A stretch of 64,000 bases of DNA from Basidiobolus meristosporus CBS 931.73 (taxonomy: Eukaryota > Basidiobolomycota > Basidiobolomycetes > Basidiobolales > Basidiobolaceae), in NCBI GenBank assembly GCA_002104905.1, contig MCFE01000356.1, forward strand, positions 23,931 through 87,930, in the 5' to 3' direction. This document shows positions 10,046 to 20,655 of the stretch, piece by piece. The notes beneath the pieces were generated by a model. It did not search any database, had not been told where the DNA came from, and was given only the letters and a program-made list of their open reading frames with translations. The stretch's first letter is position 1. Every line of letters starts with the position of its first letter. The position numbers were made by a program, and so were the translations under genes.

Positions 10046-11954
10046 ATGAGTAGTGCTCTAAATTGGTCAGATCTTGGTCATACTCTGGTGGCTTTAACAA
10101 CCACACTAGGGGTGCTCGCGGTATTGGGAAACATCCTTTATCTGGTAAAGCATATTGGAAGTGTATTCAGTAGTGTGTGCTTTCAAAATAATCAGACTTC
10201 TCTAGCTACGAAAGTTTTTGACTGATCCGTTGCGGGAAATACCTAGCCCGAATTGGTATGAATTAGTATTGTTGGATACAAGAATATGGCTATACAAGAG
10301 ATTCTCAAGGGAAGAGATGAATTACAGCCATTTACACACTAGGCTTGGGCCCATCGTTAGAATCGGTATTGTTGTTTTTAACACGGTATTGAAGTCGGCT
10401 TAGTTTATAACTCTTCTTTTCCGGGAACCTACTTCCTAGGCATGAACAGAGTCTCGATTGCTGATTCAGTGCTTATTAAACATATCCTTCAAGACAAGCG
10501 TTTGAAGGCAAGAGAGTTAAAGTAAGTGTATCATCGGCAACAGACGTATGCATCCGTTAGGACTAATGGAGTAAATTATTCCGAAAGCTCGCACATGGGC
10601 GTGGTAAGTGACAGATTTTCTTAGGACATCGAATTTCTCCTCATGCTCCAAATCCATTTGAGTAGAACGAGCTACAATACATGTTTGATGACAAGTGCTG
10701 TTTACCAATCGAATCTCGGATAAGCACAGTAATTGATAGGCTGTTCAGCACTAAAGACACCTCGCATGCGATCATTGACCGGAGAGAGGTGATCAGTAAA
10801 TTGGTGTCTGACATCATCGTGACGGTTGTTCTTGGATTGGATTCTAAAAAGCTGACCAAGTATCGCTACGAATATATTGTCAATCTGATTCACGAAAGAA
10901 GGAAGTGGAAAAATATAGTAAGGCATATGAATCATTTGGTCAGGTGGCGATGTTAAAGTATTCTCATTGCTAGTTGCGCAGTTATCCAGCTCTTACCTGG
11001 ATTCCATATGCACCGATCGAAGCAACCTTCCGTACCTGTGATGAGGAGTTAAAGCGGGTAAATGGATTTTTCATAAAAGGCCGTGGATACAAACAAACAA
11101 ACAAACCAATGCACACTTTCTTGACAGAAAATCAAGGCTCTTGTTGACGAAGCCGAGCCGAGCCGAGCTCAGGCGAGGAGCATCATAAATATCTGCGTGG
11201 GGAGAGCTAAGTCCAAGCAAATCGAAAGCGACCAATTTACCGAGGAAATTCTGATGTTGATGTAAGAGCAGTCAGGATACCCTAACATGTGTTGCACCTC
11301 ACCCCTAAACCCTCACGCCAGGTCCAATATAGAGGACATCTTATCCATTAGTTTGGCCAGCGCCTTTGAATCGATTCTCCATGATCCAACGACGCTGCAT
11401 AAAATCGAGGAGCAAATCGCACTGATTATCAGCGACGAATACCAGAAGATAGACCTTTCGAGCTCCTCAAGGAAAAAAGTGACATTTGAAGAGAAGTGCA
11501 AGGCACATCTGCTGAATTTTGAACATCTCAAGTCCATAGAACAACTCCAAATGATCGTTCAAAAGGCAATGGACTCTGCCATGCCAAAGGACCTTCAAAG
11601 AACCACGAGCTATACACCATTTCCGGTCGGGAAATACCATTTGCCTAGAAATACCGAAATCCGAATCCCGTTCAAGGCATTAGATCTGCCATATCCAGCA
11701 AACCCCTCAGAGCCGACTTCACTAAGTTCAGCTGAACTTATGCATTGTTTAAGTCATCGGTAATAACCCTTTGTGGACTCCGCCATCCTAGTTAGCTAAC
11801 TGTTCATTTGTGTAGATTTGTGAGCTGCATTCTCCAGGATACCCTGGCTGGTCTCATCACCAGGTATCGCTTGGAGCCATACAGGAGTCATCATATTGCG
11901 GTGGGATATCGAAGATACATCAGATTCACCAGACGCACCAAGTCTTGCTTGTGA
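10046..11954 (+). CDS. Cytochrome P450-like protein lacking the catalytic signatures (dead homologue or decaying gene)
   Basis: Nine exons join in frame: 10046-10144, 10206-10365, 10440-10521, 10561-10603, 10666-10917, 10974-11057, 11128-11261, 11322-11759, 11816-11954; 476 aa, normal P450 length. The N-terminal membrane anchor (TLVALTTTLGVLAVLGNIL) is followed by the proline-rich PLREIPSPNW, then HTRLGPIVRIG, an F/G-helix region, the WIPYAPIEATF stretch, FTEEILMLM before helix I, GKYHLPRN and a P450-like C-terminal LAGLITRYRLEP. Missing are the helix-I A/GGxET, the K-helix ExxR (aligned residues read KAMD) and most of the FxxGxRxCxG haem loop; a Cys remains in MHCLSHRF. The helix-C W/R region falls in a predicted intron. 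Either a non-catalytic paralogue or a pseudogene. Confidence 0.7.
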
Positions 11955-12140
11955 TTGTGCTCGTTGAGACCTGAATCGTGGCATTTATTTATTGAACCAA
12001 TTGCTGCAGAGAGCAGTGTCAACTGAGAAAGATCGGGAGATGGTGATTTGCTAGCTACACATCACGACCAATTAACCAGGGGAAACGATGGCCATTGGAA
12101 GATTGTGATTAATTCAATTGCTGCAAAAACCAAATAAATC

Positions 12141-12185
12141 ATGGATTGCTCCTATTTTGTTCGGGCCAAACCTGTCTTGAACTAA
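12141..12185 (+). promoter_or_regulatory. uORF upstream of the CSR1-like gene
   Basis: ATG at 12141 opens a 14-codon frame ending in TAA at 12185, nine bases before the main start at 12194 and in another frame. It would reduce initiation downstream if it is in the mRNA; the transcript start is unknown. Confidence 0.35.
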
Positions 12186-12193
12186 AGCAAAGT

Positions 12194-13418
12194 ATGCAGT
12201 GTCAAGAGACAGGAAAAGCCAGTATACATTCCGGTCTAACTGCGGAGCAGTTAAAGAGCCTACAGTTGATATGGCTCGAACTCCTTCCGAAGCTTCGGGA
12301 GCACCCTCACAACCAAAACCAATCAGCTGAAGACTCTGGCTTGAGCAGCGTGGAGAAGGCGTTTTGGAAAATTGTCCTGTTTGACCATCCTGATAGTATA
12401 CTGCTTCGCTTCCTACGCGCGCGTAAATTCGATGTATCAAAATCGTGCGAAATGCTTCTGAACGCGTTGGACTGGCGTTTGGAGGAGGATGTCGAGAGTA
12501 TCATAGAAAAAGGGGAAACCGTTCTAAACCAGAGGCTGCTTCAAGATGGCCTGACTCATTTCCACGGCCGAGATCCTCATGGGCGCCCGTTGTGGTGAGT
12601 GGGTTTTGCACAAAAGTGGGTTTGCCTTTGGTAACCTTTTCCTAGTATAGCATATGTACACCACTGGCATCCAAAAGCTCAGAGCTTACAAGAGCTCAAG
12701 CAGTACGTTATTTGGACTTTGGAAACCGGTAGATTATTGCTTGATGACGATAAGGATGGGAAAGTGTCTGCTATCATCGACACTAGTGGATTTAACATGA
12801 GCAAAGTGGTAAGGTGGACAGTAGATGGAAAAGCAAATCTCGTGGTTAACTCAAATGGAGTGTAGGATTTCTCCGCGGCCAACTTTCTGGTCAGTTGTAT
12901 GGAAGCATACTATCCCGAATGCTTAGGCAACTTGTACATAGTAGAGGCACCCTGGGTATTTTCAGGTTTGTGGGTGGCGATTATTAGAGTGACACCTGTA
13001 CTAATCATGACTAGGTTTCTGGAAGATGATTTCGCCACTGCTTGATCCGGTCATCAAATCCAAGATCATATTTTGCAAGCGGAAGGAGCTGAGCAATTAT
13101 CTGGAACCAGAGCAATTGATGGAGGCGTTTGGAGGGAAGGATCCGTACAAATATCACTATATCCCGCCATCTGCCGAGGAACTTGGAACCTCCGTATCAT
13201 CCAAGGAGAAGTCGCAGGCGCATGAGGCTTTTTGGGAGGCTGGGAAAGCTTTTGCCCATGTCACTGAAAAATGGGCCAACAACCCAGCAAAATACGATCA
13301 GGAAAGACAAGATGCGGCTCGTGACCTGCGAAAGGCCGGTTTGAAATTACAGCCTTTTATCAGAGCCCCAACCTTCTATCATAGAATCGGAGCTATCCAT
13401 GAAAAAAGCGCACTGTAG
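12194..13418 (+). CDS. CSR1: CRAL-TRIO (Sec14-type) phosphatidylinositol transfer protein, CSR1-like
   Basis: Cytosolic lipid-exchange protein that moves phosphatidylinositol and helps regulate phosphoinositide pools. Exons 12194-12594, 12646-12808, 12866-12965, 13015-13418; 355 aa with matching phases. The N-terminal CRAL-TRIO-N helix bundle contains DSILLRFLRARKFDVSKSCE and NALDWR. The lipid-binding domain runs from GRDPHGRPLC through IIDTSGFNMSKVDF, NFLVSCMEAYYPECLGNLYI and EAPWVFSGFWKMISPLLDP to LMEAFGGKDPYKY. The combination of HPKAQSLQELKQYV..LETGRLLL and the APW.FSGFW block is closest to Csr1/Sfh2 among yeast family members (from memory). The first exon ends inside the RPLC codon. Confidence 0.9.
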
Positions 13419-14664
13419 CAGTGTTGGTAATAAATGGTAGATCCTGTGACTTGCTCACACAGATAATCAAGTGCCTGTTGTGAATGCTTAACCAGGGATA
13501 TCATACCTCTTGATCCGCATGACTCAAAAACCACCTTGACCTCCATATCAGGCTCATCCCAGATCTCATATCACACGATAAAAGTGTGGGAGCAGCAGCG
13601 TTTATTTGCATCTCCACTCGCGATGGATAGCGTGATAGTGGTAGATAAGATTTATTATCGATAGTTTCACAGCCTCACGCTACTCAATAAAGCCCGCATT
13701 CCATAAGCCGAAACAGCTGGATTCACACGGTTCGTGTCGTTCAATTAGTCTAAATATGTGGCTAGAATGGCGAATGAGCCCTAACTTGTATTAAGCAAAC
13801 ATCGGCTCCACTCTCGCACAAGCTCACCTGTCGCTGGGCAGCATCTAGTGATATTACTCGCCATTCGGAGAACCTGTCTCGGCTTGTATACAGAAATGTC
13901 TTGTTTGATCAATGATTGCAGCCTTGAAAATAGAAATATTTCGTTTGCTCGACGATTGTAGGCTCTGCTCTTATTATACCTTACACAACATAACATGACC
14001 CCAACGCACCCCATCGCACGTTGGAGCAGGCTAACCTAATCATATCGCTGGGTATCAGATGATCTAGACTCTTTTTTGTCCAATAAAGGCAATCCGACGA
14101 GAAGCCATCACGAGTAGCAATAATAGATTGGGATGCCTTTTTGAGATGACTAGACTGCCAAATGGTGGGCGGATCATGTTGTATGCATCAACTACCAAAA
14201 GGCCAAGTTGTTTACTTTTCTCAGTGCAGTGCTGATGGATCGTCCGCATCATCGTGTGAACTCTCAATGTGGTGTCATGTACAGCTATCTCTGGGGACGA
14301 GTGCCGTCTTCCCACCGTATTAGTCCAAACTAGCCATGTATGATCCGTGTATAATCCAACGCTACCCACCGCCATATTAGTTCGGTCCTCCGCTCCACCA
14401 CCAAACCCTTGAACTAAGGGATTAACTTCATTATACTAAATGCGGAACTCCCTCCGGTATCATCCCACGCCAATCCTGGAGTAGATGTCAGATATGACAT
14501 TGGTCATTTGATCCTCAAGCTATCTGTCGAATCTGTTGAACGGAACATACAACTTCAGTCATACCTTGCCGCTAAATTTAATTATGCAATGCTTAAGGGA
14601 ACCGCTTTAATCCAATCACAGCGCACGATCGAGGAGGGGAGAGGTTGCAATGATTGTCCCAAAA

Positions 14665-14672
14665 TATAAAAG
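14665..14672 (+). promoter_or_regulatory. TATA box of the CSL gene
   Basis: TATAAAAG lies 201 nt upstream of the CSL start codon, followed by a pyrimidine-rich stretch (CCTCTCCCTTTGTCATC near 14704) suitable for transcription start. Inferred from position and consensus. Confidence 0.45.
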
Positions 14673-14829
14673 CGTACTTGGGCCGAGCAGAAGCCAATTC
14701 AAACCTCTCCCTTTGTCATCATCGGTTGTGTTGTCCTATTTTAATATAGCGCAGCCCTATCTCACAGCCCTGATAATCTTTGTTTGTTGGAAATCTCTTC
14801 TGCCTGGACATCCTAGTTTGGAGGAGTGA

Positions 14830-14850
14830 ATGCCAAAACATCTTCTCTAA
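14830..14850 (+). promoter_or_regulatory. uORF of the CSL gene
   Basis: ATG CCA AAA CAT .. TAA, six sense codons, ends 15 nt before the main ATG at 14866. So short a uORF this close to the start would plausibly limit CSL translation. Confidence 0.4.
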
Positions 14851-14865
14851 ATCATTGTACAAATT

Positions 14866-17039
14866 ATGAGTCATTCAAACATCACTACTGGGCATCAGCA
14901 AAATTGTCAATTAGACTCACAATATCATTACACTTATTCAAGAGTTCAATCTACTGGCAATACACACAAAGCAGTCATTTACCCACAATCCACGCAGCAA
15001 CCTCATATAGTACAACCTAGTGGGCTTGCGGCTTATCAAGATCGAAAATTTCCTCAATTTATAAACAGCAACATGGAGTCTCTGCTATCCGTTATTGATC
15101 ATCCTCCACCCATTCCTATACATCACTCTCGGGTCATGAACGAAAACAATAATCCGTTCAGGCCTAACAATTCGAAACCCCCGACACATGTTATCCGGGG
15201 TCCTCAATATGACGATCTTTCTGGCTCTATCCCGGAGCGCACTTCGTCTGCAACCATGTCAATATCGGCTATCGTCGACACCATGTCCCCACCAATGATA
15301 AACAACTACTCGCCTAGCAGAAACTTGCCGGTTTCCTCGATGCTTTCTTCAAATTTGCCGATGCCCCAATCTGCTCACCCATACTACAGCGTTCCTTCTT
15401 TTCACCCTATCAATTCTCCTGATATCATCCAATATCCACAGAGCAGCATGCTGCCCACTACACCCATCACCGATAGTTACTATCACAGCCCACAAACTAG
15501 CCGGAAGCGAAAAGCCTCCTACAGTTACGAGGAAGCACACATGAATCAGAGTCTGAAAATCCAGAAGCGGATAGGCGATAGGATTTTGCCGGTGACCGAA
15601 AGCCATGGCTCGAACCCGCAAACATTCTTGTCGAATATGACAAAGATTACCTGCTGGCATGCTTCCGTAGCTCAGAAATCCTACGGCACTGAGAAGCGAT
15701 TCCTTTGCCCACCACCAGTAGTTACAGTTCATGGCTCGAGCTCCGCTGAGAAGCCTCAGTTGAGCATGTCGGTGATTTGTGAAGCTGGCGCCGGGCCTGG
15801 GCAATTAGAACAGAAAGCCATGCTGGATGAAAACCACAGTGGCACTTTTAAGTATCTGCATGTTAGTGGGACCGCCAAAGCTAAGCAATTTGCCCTAAAG
15901 TTGAAGGTAATTAACCCGGCAGATCGAAGCTCCCTACGGGTTGTGGTATTAACGTATTTATTTTCAACCCTTAGGTTTTCAATAACAAGAGCCCAATTCC
16001 CCACGCCACATTTGATTCCTCACCCATATCCATCATATCGAAACCATCGAAGAAAACCTCGAAAACAAGAAATGTTTCTTCTTGTATATTCTCCGGATCC
16101 ACTGTGTCCCTCTTCAACCGTATAAACTCTCAGACAGTTCGCACAAAGTATATGGGCATTGAGTCTGGAATGCTCTGCGCCAAAAACTCGACCTGGTCAG
16201 CATTCTCGATCACTCTTGTGGATTCCCCACCCTCTGATACAGGCAGACCCATGCTTAATTCCCCCATTACATATGGCTCACAAATCATTCTGACTGATAC
16301 TGCAACCGGTTTTTGCTCTGACCCCCTGATTATCAGGAAGGTTGAAAAAGGGAGAATTGCTCAAAATGCTTCAGGCCCCGTGAGCCAGATGCAGAAAGTT
16401 GCGCTACAGAAACTTGATGATACCGGTTCTGGTGTGATGATGTACCTCTCGGCTTCCAGCTCTCCCAGCGATCAACATGATGCTACCACTGGGTCCAACC
16501 CATTTCTCTCGTACAAGCGGGCCAAGGTTAATGCACACGGCATCGATATACTGGATCCTTCTAACCTCATCGAAGAGGTAGACGATTACTTATCATGGAC
16601 CATAGTAGGCATCTCCAAATTCGAATACAACTATCTGGAGAGCCTTGGTCCTACTACTCGGCCCATCACACCTTTCCCATCGTTGAGTTGCCCAGCAATA
16701 TACAAGCCTAACACCAATACGTTGGAGCTTACCATTCGTCATTTCCATGCACATGACCAGCCACTTGAGGTATGGCTTGGGAACCATGGGCCACTCGATA
16801 TTCGTATCATCTGGCCTTCAGTCGGCTCGGTGGTTATGAAGGGACATGAAACTGTTCTGGTTGCACATCTTCCCAAACACGAGGAGTTATTTGGGGCGAA
16901 TTACCGTCACCTCCATGAGCCATTTCTCGAGCTTCCGCTTCTCTTTGTGCGTGATGATGGTCTTGTATATAACGTATGTCAGTCTCTTCGCTATGAGCAG
17001 GAGCGGCATGGAAGACCCAAGTCGGTCAAAGTACTCTGA
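14866..17039 (+). CDS. CSL-family transcription factor (RBP-J/Su(H)/Lag-1; fission yeast Cbf11/Cbf12 type)
   Basis: Sequence-specific DNA-binding factor recognising GTG(G/A)GAA-like sites; in animals the Notch effector,  in fungi acting without Notch. Exons 14866-15906 and 15975-17039; 701 aa. The first 255 residues are a low-complexity Pro/Ser/Asn/Gln region. The Rel-like N-terminal domain begins at about residue 260 with the diagnostic WHASVAQKSYGTEKRFLCPP. The beta-trefoil domain follows from about residue 385 with SLFNRINSQTVRTKYM and later PLIIRKVEKG and SWTIVGISKFEYNY. The C-terminal Rel-like/IPT part contains LEVWLGNHG and LPLLFVRDDGLVYN. The single intron sits between the RHR-N strands at KLK|VFNNKSPIPHATFDS. 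An insertion in the beta-trefoil domain (SDQHDATTGSNPF) is usual for fungal members. Confidence 0.95.
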
Positions 17040-18000
17040 TGCTGCTTTGAGAGAGATTGAGGAGCCGGACCCCTCCGTGTACAGCGGCTGTAGTTATCAA
17101 ATCCCTAATTTTTGATTCACATTTGTGATAAGGACACTTTGTATGATTGTATTTAGATTTCCCCTATGATGCTCATAATAATAATACCATTGTTACTACT
17201 ACTATCGTTACTATGGAATCAGTCACCACACACACTAACAGTCCGCTTCTTTGCTATGTTCTACGGAGTCATCCAAACGTGAATTCAACCTATCCGATTC
17301 TGCCTTGCATCGAGCACGCAATATGTTCCGGAAAACGAGTTTTTCGGCCTCTGCCAATGACTAGATTGGGAATGTTACACGGTAGCGTGAAAGCCACCTC
17401 TTTATATCTATGACACTTCGGGATTTGATGGATGAAGCTGTACCACTTGAGAGATCCAAATAAGTGAGGACACTCTAGGAATGGCACGAGTTCAAAGAAT
17501 TCCACCCCTTCCTTTGAAGAGCTTGTGTACACCGAAATTCAAGTCCACTCTACTTGTCTCCCGCGTGTGGATCACTACACTAAAAGGAATCTTCCGCGAG
17601 AACACATGCGACTGAGGTTTGTATGGAAACCCGATTGGACTCGGATGATAGAGTGACACATTATAAATCCAGAGATAGGGAGATCGTTTTATCACCATTG
17701 TATCCAGGCTACAGTCATACCGCCTTTAGGTCAGGCGGACCTTCAAGGTTGCATGTCAGTGAGTTGCAATTACGAATATTCGTCTGACTCAACTTGGTAG
17801 GATATGTAACTTAATTTGCCGATGAATACATCCACTAACGAAGGTATTCATATTCGAATGGTTCGTAATTACTCGTAACCTACTTTCCCAACCTGTTAAC
17901 TTTACTACCAACCCACGTTTTTGTTACACTCGATAATATATGCGCACGAACTGACAAGCTGAGCAGCAGAGAAGGGATATATACATGGATCAGACAAGTA
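17040..18000. other. Convergent intergenic region
   Basis: 961 nt between CSL (+) and CENP-M (-) 3' ends. It holds a short trinucleotide-like run (CATAATAATAATACC near 17172) and a small inverted repeat (CCGCCTTTAGGTCAGGCGG near 17720). No supported gene. Confidence 0.5.
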
Positions 18001-18808
18001 CTAAGGATTGCTCACATAGTTGGTGAGCGGAGTTCTCAGCAAGGATGCTGTGATATTTCTATGATATCCTGATGTGATACTCAAGGTCCGGAGTAACTTA
18101 TCTCGCAAAAGCTCGTCGCTTCCTTCATTCTGAAATGAACTATTCAGTATCTCTATTCCGTTCAAGAACACTCATGGCCAATGCATACCTGAAAATCGAC
18201 GTACATTAACGGGATATCGTACAACGCTCGAACACTTTCCTCTAGTTCAGCCCGCTCGAATGCGTACTGGGACACCTTGTTTGCTGTATGAGTTTAGTAT
18301 TGTCAACAGCACTTACGGCTATTTCGGCTAGAGGAAATATCAATACCATGAGTAGCGACTATCCAGACTCTTCCCAACAGGAACTCGGGATCTATTTCAA
18401 TAAGACATTCCTTCAGATTCACCAAGGATTCTCTATCCCTCATGTTGACCAATAGTACAATGAAATCTATCCGGGGTCGCGGGGTGAGGATCTCAGGTAA
18501 AGGCAAACTTTTTCCAAGGCGACTATCAAAGGTCATCAGGTGAGCAAATTCGGGCCAGAACTCTGTCCAGGGTCTATGCGAAGGGGATATTTACAGTTGG
18601 AGCGCAAGGTCGAAATTGTTTGGTCGCAACAACGTACTGCTGAACGTTTTTTTACCGGAGTTGGGAGAGCCTAGAAGCTACAAAGAGATCGTTAACTGGG
18701 AATCCAACTTAGAATCGAACATTGTTTCCCAACCAGAAGGCAGGCGCTTTTGTGGACATTTTGCGAAGGAAGCGAAGAGTATGGCGTGAGCAACGGTCTG
18801 GTAAACAT
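18001..18808 (-). CDS. CENPM: Centromere protein M homologue (inner-kinetochore CCAN subunit)
   Basis: Small-GTPase-fold subunit of the CENP-H/I/K/M group of the inner kinetochore. Five exons, 18734-18808, 18638-18677, 18347-18562, 18189-18283, 18001-18129, give 184 aa (human 180). Evidence is alignment by eye over the full length. The start MFTRPLLTPYSSLP is followed by a hydrophobic strand SACLLLLG, and the distance from that glycine to KSLPLP equals human. Then come RPRIDFIVLLVN (human RPRIDLIVFVVN), FLLGRVWIVAT (human FFLGKVCFLAT), DIPLMYVDFQ (human SPLLYCDLE) and a final leucine-rich helix. At the P-loop position it reads GSPNSGKK, nearly GxxxxGK[ST]. The donor after the WIVAT exon is ambiguous: 18347 gives a 63-nt intron; 18317, with a better GTAAGT site, gives only 33 nt and ten more residues. 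Confidence 0.85.
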
Positions 18809-19000
18809 ACTTCCCACCAGTAAACCGAATTCCCTATTAAAATGATTTCCAATGCTTGGTTATAGAAATGAAATAAAGCATATTGAAAATGATTGTTGAT
18901 TAGTCTGATTAAGAGGTGGGGCTTTTTTATTTGTATTAGATAGAAAAACAATAAGTGGACAATCAATCATGTGAATGTACAGGACAGAGCGGGTGTTTCT

Positions 19001-19925
19001 TTACAATCTATGAACCAACTCCTTCACCATTTCTTTGATTTGTTTTTCATTCAGGTACTCGGAATTCTTGACGGCGTTTGTCAACAGAATGATTCGTTGA
19101 GTGTCAGTGGAATTGACCCATACACGCCCGTTCATTCCAACCGCCGTTTCAAAGGGAAAATGTGAACCCAGAGCAACCAGCACAGGGCTTTTGGGGTTGA
19201 GAAGTCTATTATTCGAAAGTGGAGGTGGAGGTTAGCATGGAAGATAATGAATTGGCTGGCCATAAAAACCCATACTTTCTACAAAGACCGAGGGAGCATT
19301 TGAACATGTATCCATCCTTCAATTCTCCATAACCCTCGCCCTTACCGGTGGTGGGGTTAACACACTCGAGTTCGGGTTCCATATCTTTGTTGGCGAGTGA
19401 CACGCGGGCATACACAAGTGAGCCGACCTAAGAAGGAAATGCATTTAATCCTGGCTCACGACGTGATACGTTTCAATTCAAATATGAATGACATACGTTC
19501 AAATTTGGTTTGTTTCTCCTGGTTGCGCCTTCGAATGCCAGAGCCGGAAGCATGGCAGGTTGAGCTGAACCAATATCAACTCTGTATGATTCCGCGTGTT
19601 TCCCAGTAATAATTCCTATGACTGGCTCGCCAAGGGCAGGTACATACTATTTTCGTGAAGAGCAGCTGTTAATAAACCACGTGGTTCTTCCCCCGAGCAC
19701 TGCGAATGAACTCACTCTTTTTTTATTGTTGTCGACCCACCAACGGTTGCCAACGTTGTGATGCTGTAAGATGCCGGCGCTCACTGACACTACGGAGTCT
19801 TGAGCGTGAAGAAGACCTGGGCCAAGGCGTATGATTGGTTTTGCCTCATTCTCCTCTGAAGGCTCATTTGTGGGAATGATATCCCCTGGAAGAACAATCT
19901 TCAACTGTGTTTCCTCTGTGGTCAT
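19001..19925 (-). CDS. RRP40: RNA exosome cap subunit Rrp40 (EXOSC3)
   Basis: S1/KH-domain cap protein of the nuclear and cytoplasmic RNA exosome. Exons 19716-19925, 19497-19646, 19276-19427, 19001-19205; 238 aa (yeast 240). The N-terminal strand domain has VLPGDIIP and IRLGPGLL; the S1 domain runs through GILQHHNVGNRWWVDNNKKR, EPVIGIITGKHAESYRVDIG and FEGATRRNKPNLNVGSLVYA. The KH domain ends with the family signature GMNGRVWVN. It is followed on the same strand, 192 nt on, by CENP-M. Confidence 0.95.
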
Positions 19926-20655
19926 TATGTATTAGTTGGTGGCCTTCGTTTTATGTGAAAGGGCTTATCTAGCTTGGTTGCGAGATTACCTTGACTTTTT
20001 TTTTACGAAGATTTTTTTCATTAAACTGAATTATAGTTATGCTTCTATGTCTCGTACGATACCAGCCTTGCCTATAATGCCTAATGAGCCCCTGGAGCCC
20101 AATCAGATCGTCTACACGTGATCCACACCCATGCCTAACAAATTCGAGAGTGAAAAAAATTAAGTATAAATTGAGTGCTGGTTTCTCAACCAAACCTCAC
20201 TTCGAATCTCATGGTAAGTAATCTACTCAACTAAGCATTTCCCATTTTTTCTTTGTGATGACACCATTGACCAATTCCACTGAACACCCCATGTGGATCA
20301 AATCAATTACTTATTAGTTTCAGCCTTGTCTGAAAGAGCACTTTTTCGTACCTGCCACTGCCATGTTATACCTCATATTAATCAATCATCTTCAGGCAAA
20401 GCTCCATTGATCTCGTACTCACCGCATCCTGATGGCCTAAGTAACATTTGGTAAGTTGCTTTCCTGGTTGATGACTCCGACGATGATAAACGTAGACGGG
20501 CGGACGGATATGCGTTTTTTAAAGGGAACGTGGTTATGTCGAATGTCTACTTCTGAGGGGTCATTGAAAATTCTTTTCTATTTCCTTATATTAATCGATT
20601 TATCTACCAGGCATATGAAGGAAATATTGTAAATAAATGTTTATTAAATTAATTG
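19926..20655. other. Intergenic between RRP40 and LCB1
   Basis: 730 nt. Upstream side of RRP40 and 3' side of LCB1 (AT-rich, AATAAATG near 20632 on the plus strand). No gene or RNA signature seen. Confidence 0.5.

Larger units (their letters stand above)
13419..14865. other. Long intergenic and regulatory region upstream of the CSL gene
   Basis: About 1.45 kb without a supported gene. Minus-strand frames at 13781-14014 and 14064-14375 lack any family pattern. The 3' end holds the CSL TATA box (14665) and uORF (14830). A region of this length before a transcription-factor gene may carry regulatory sites; none is identified. Confidence 0.5.

Noticed and set aside
13781-14375. Two minus-strand frames (77 and 103 codons) in the long gap before the CSL gene
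   Set aside because: Low-complexity, no recognisable motifs or splice partners, and no in-frame continuity.
17718-17740. Inverted repeat CCGCCTTTAGGTCAGGCGG as a terminator or ncRNA
   Set aside because: Six-base stem only, isolated in a convergent spacer; too weak to call.
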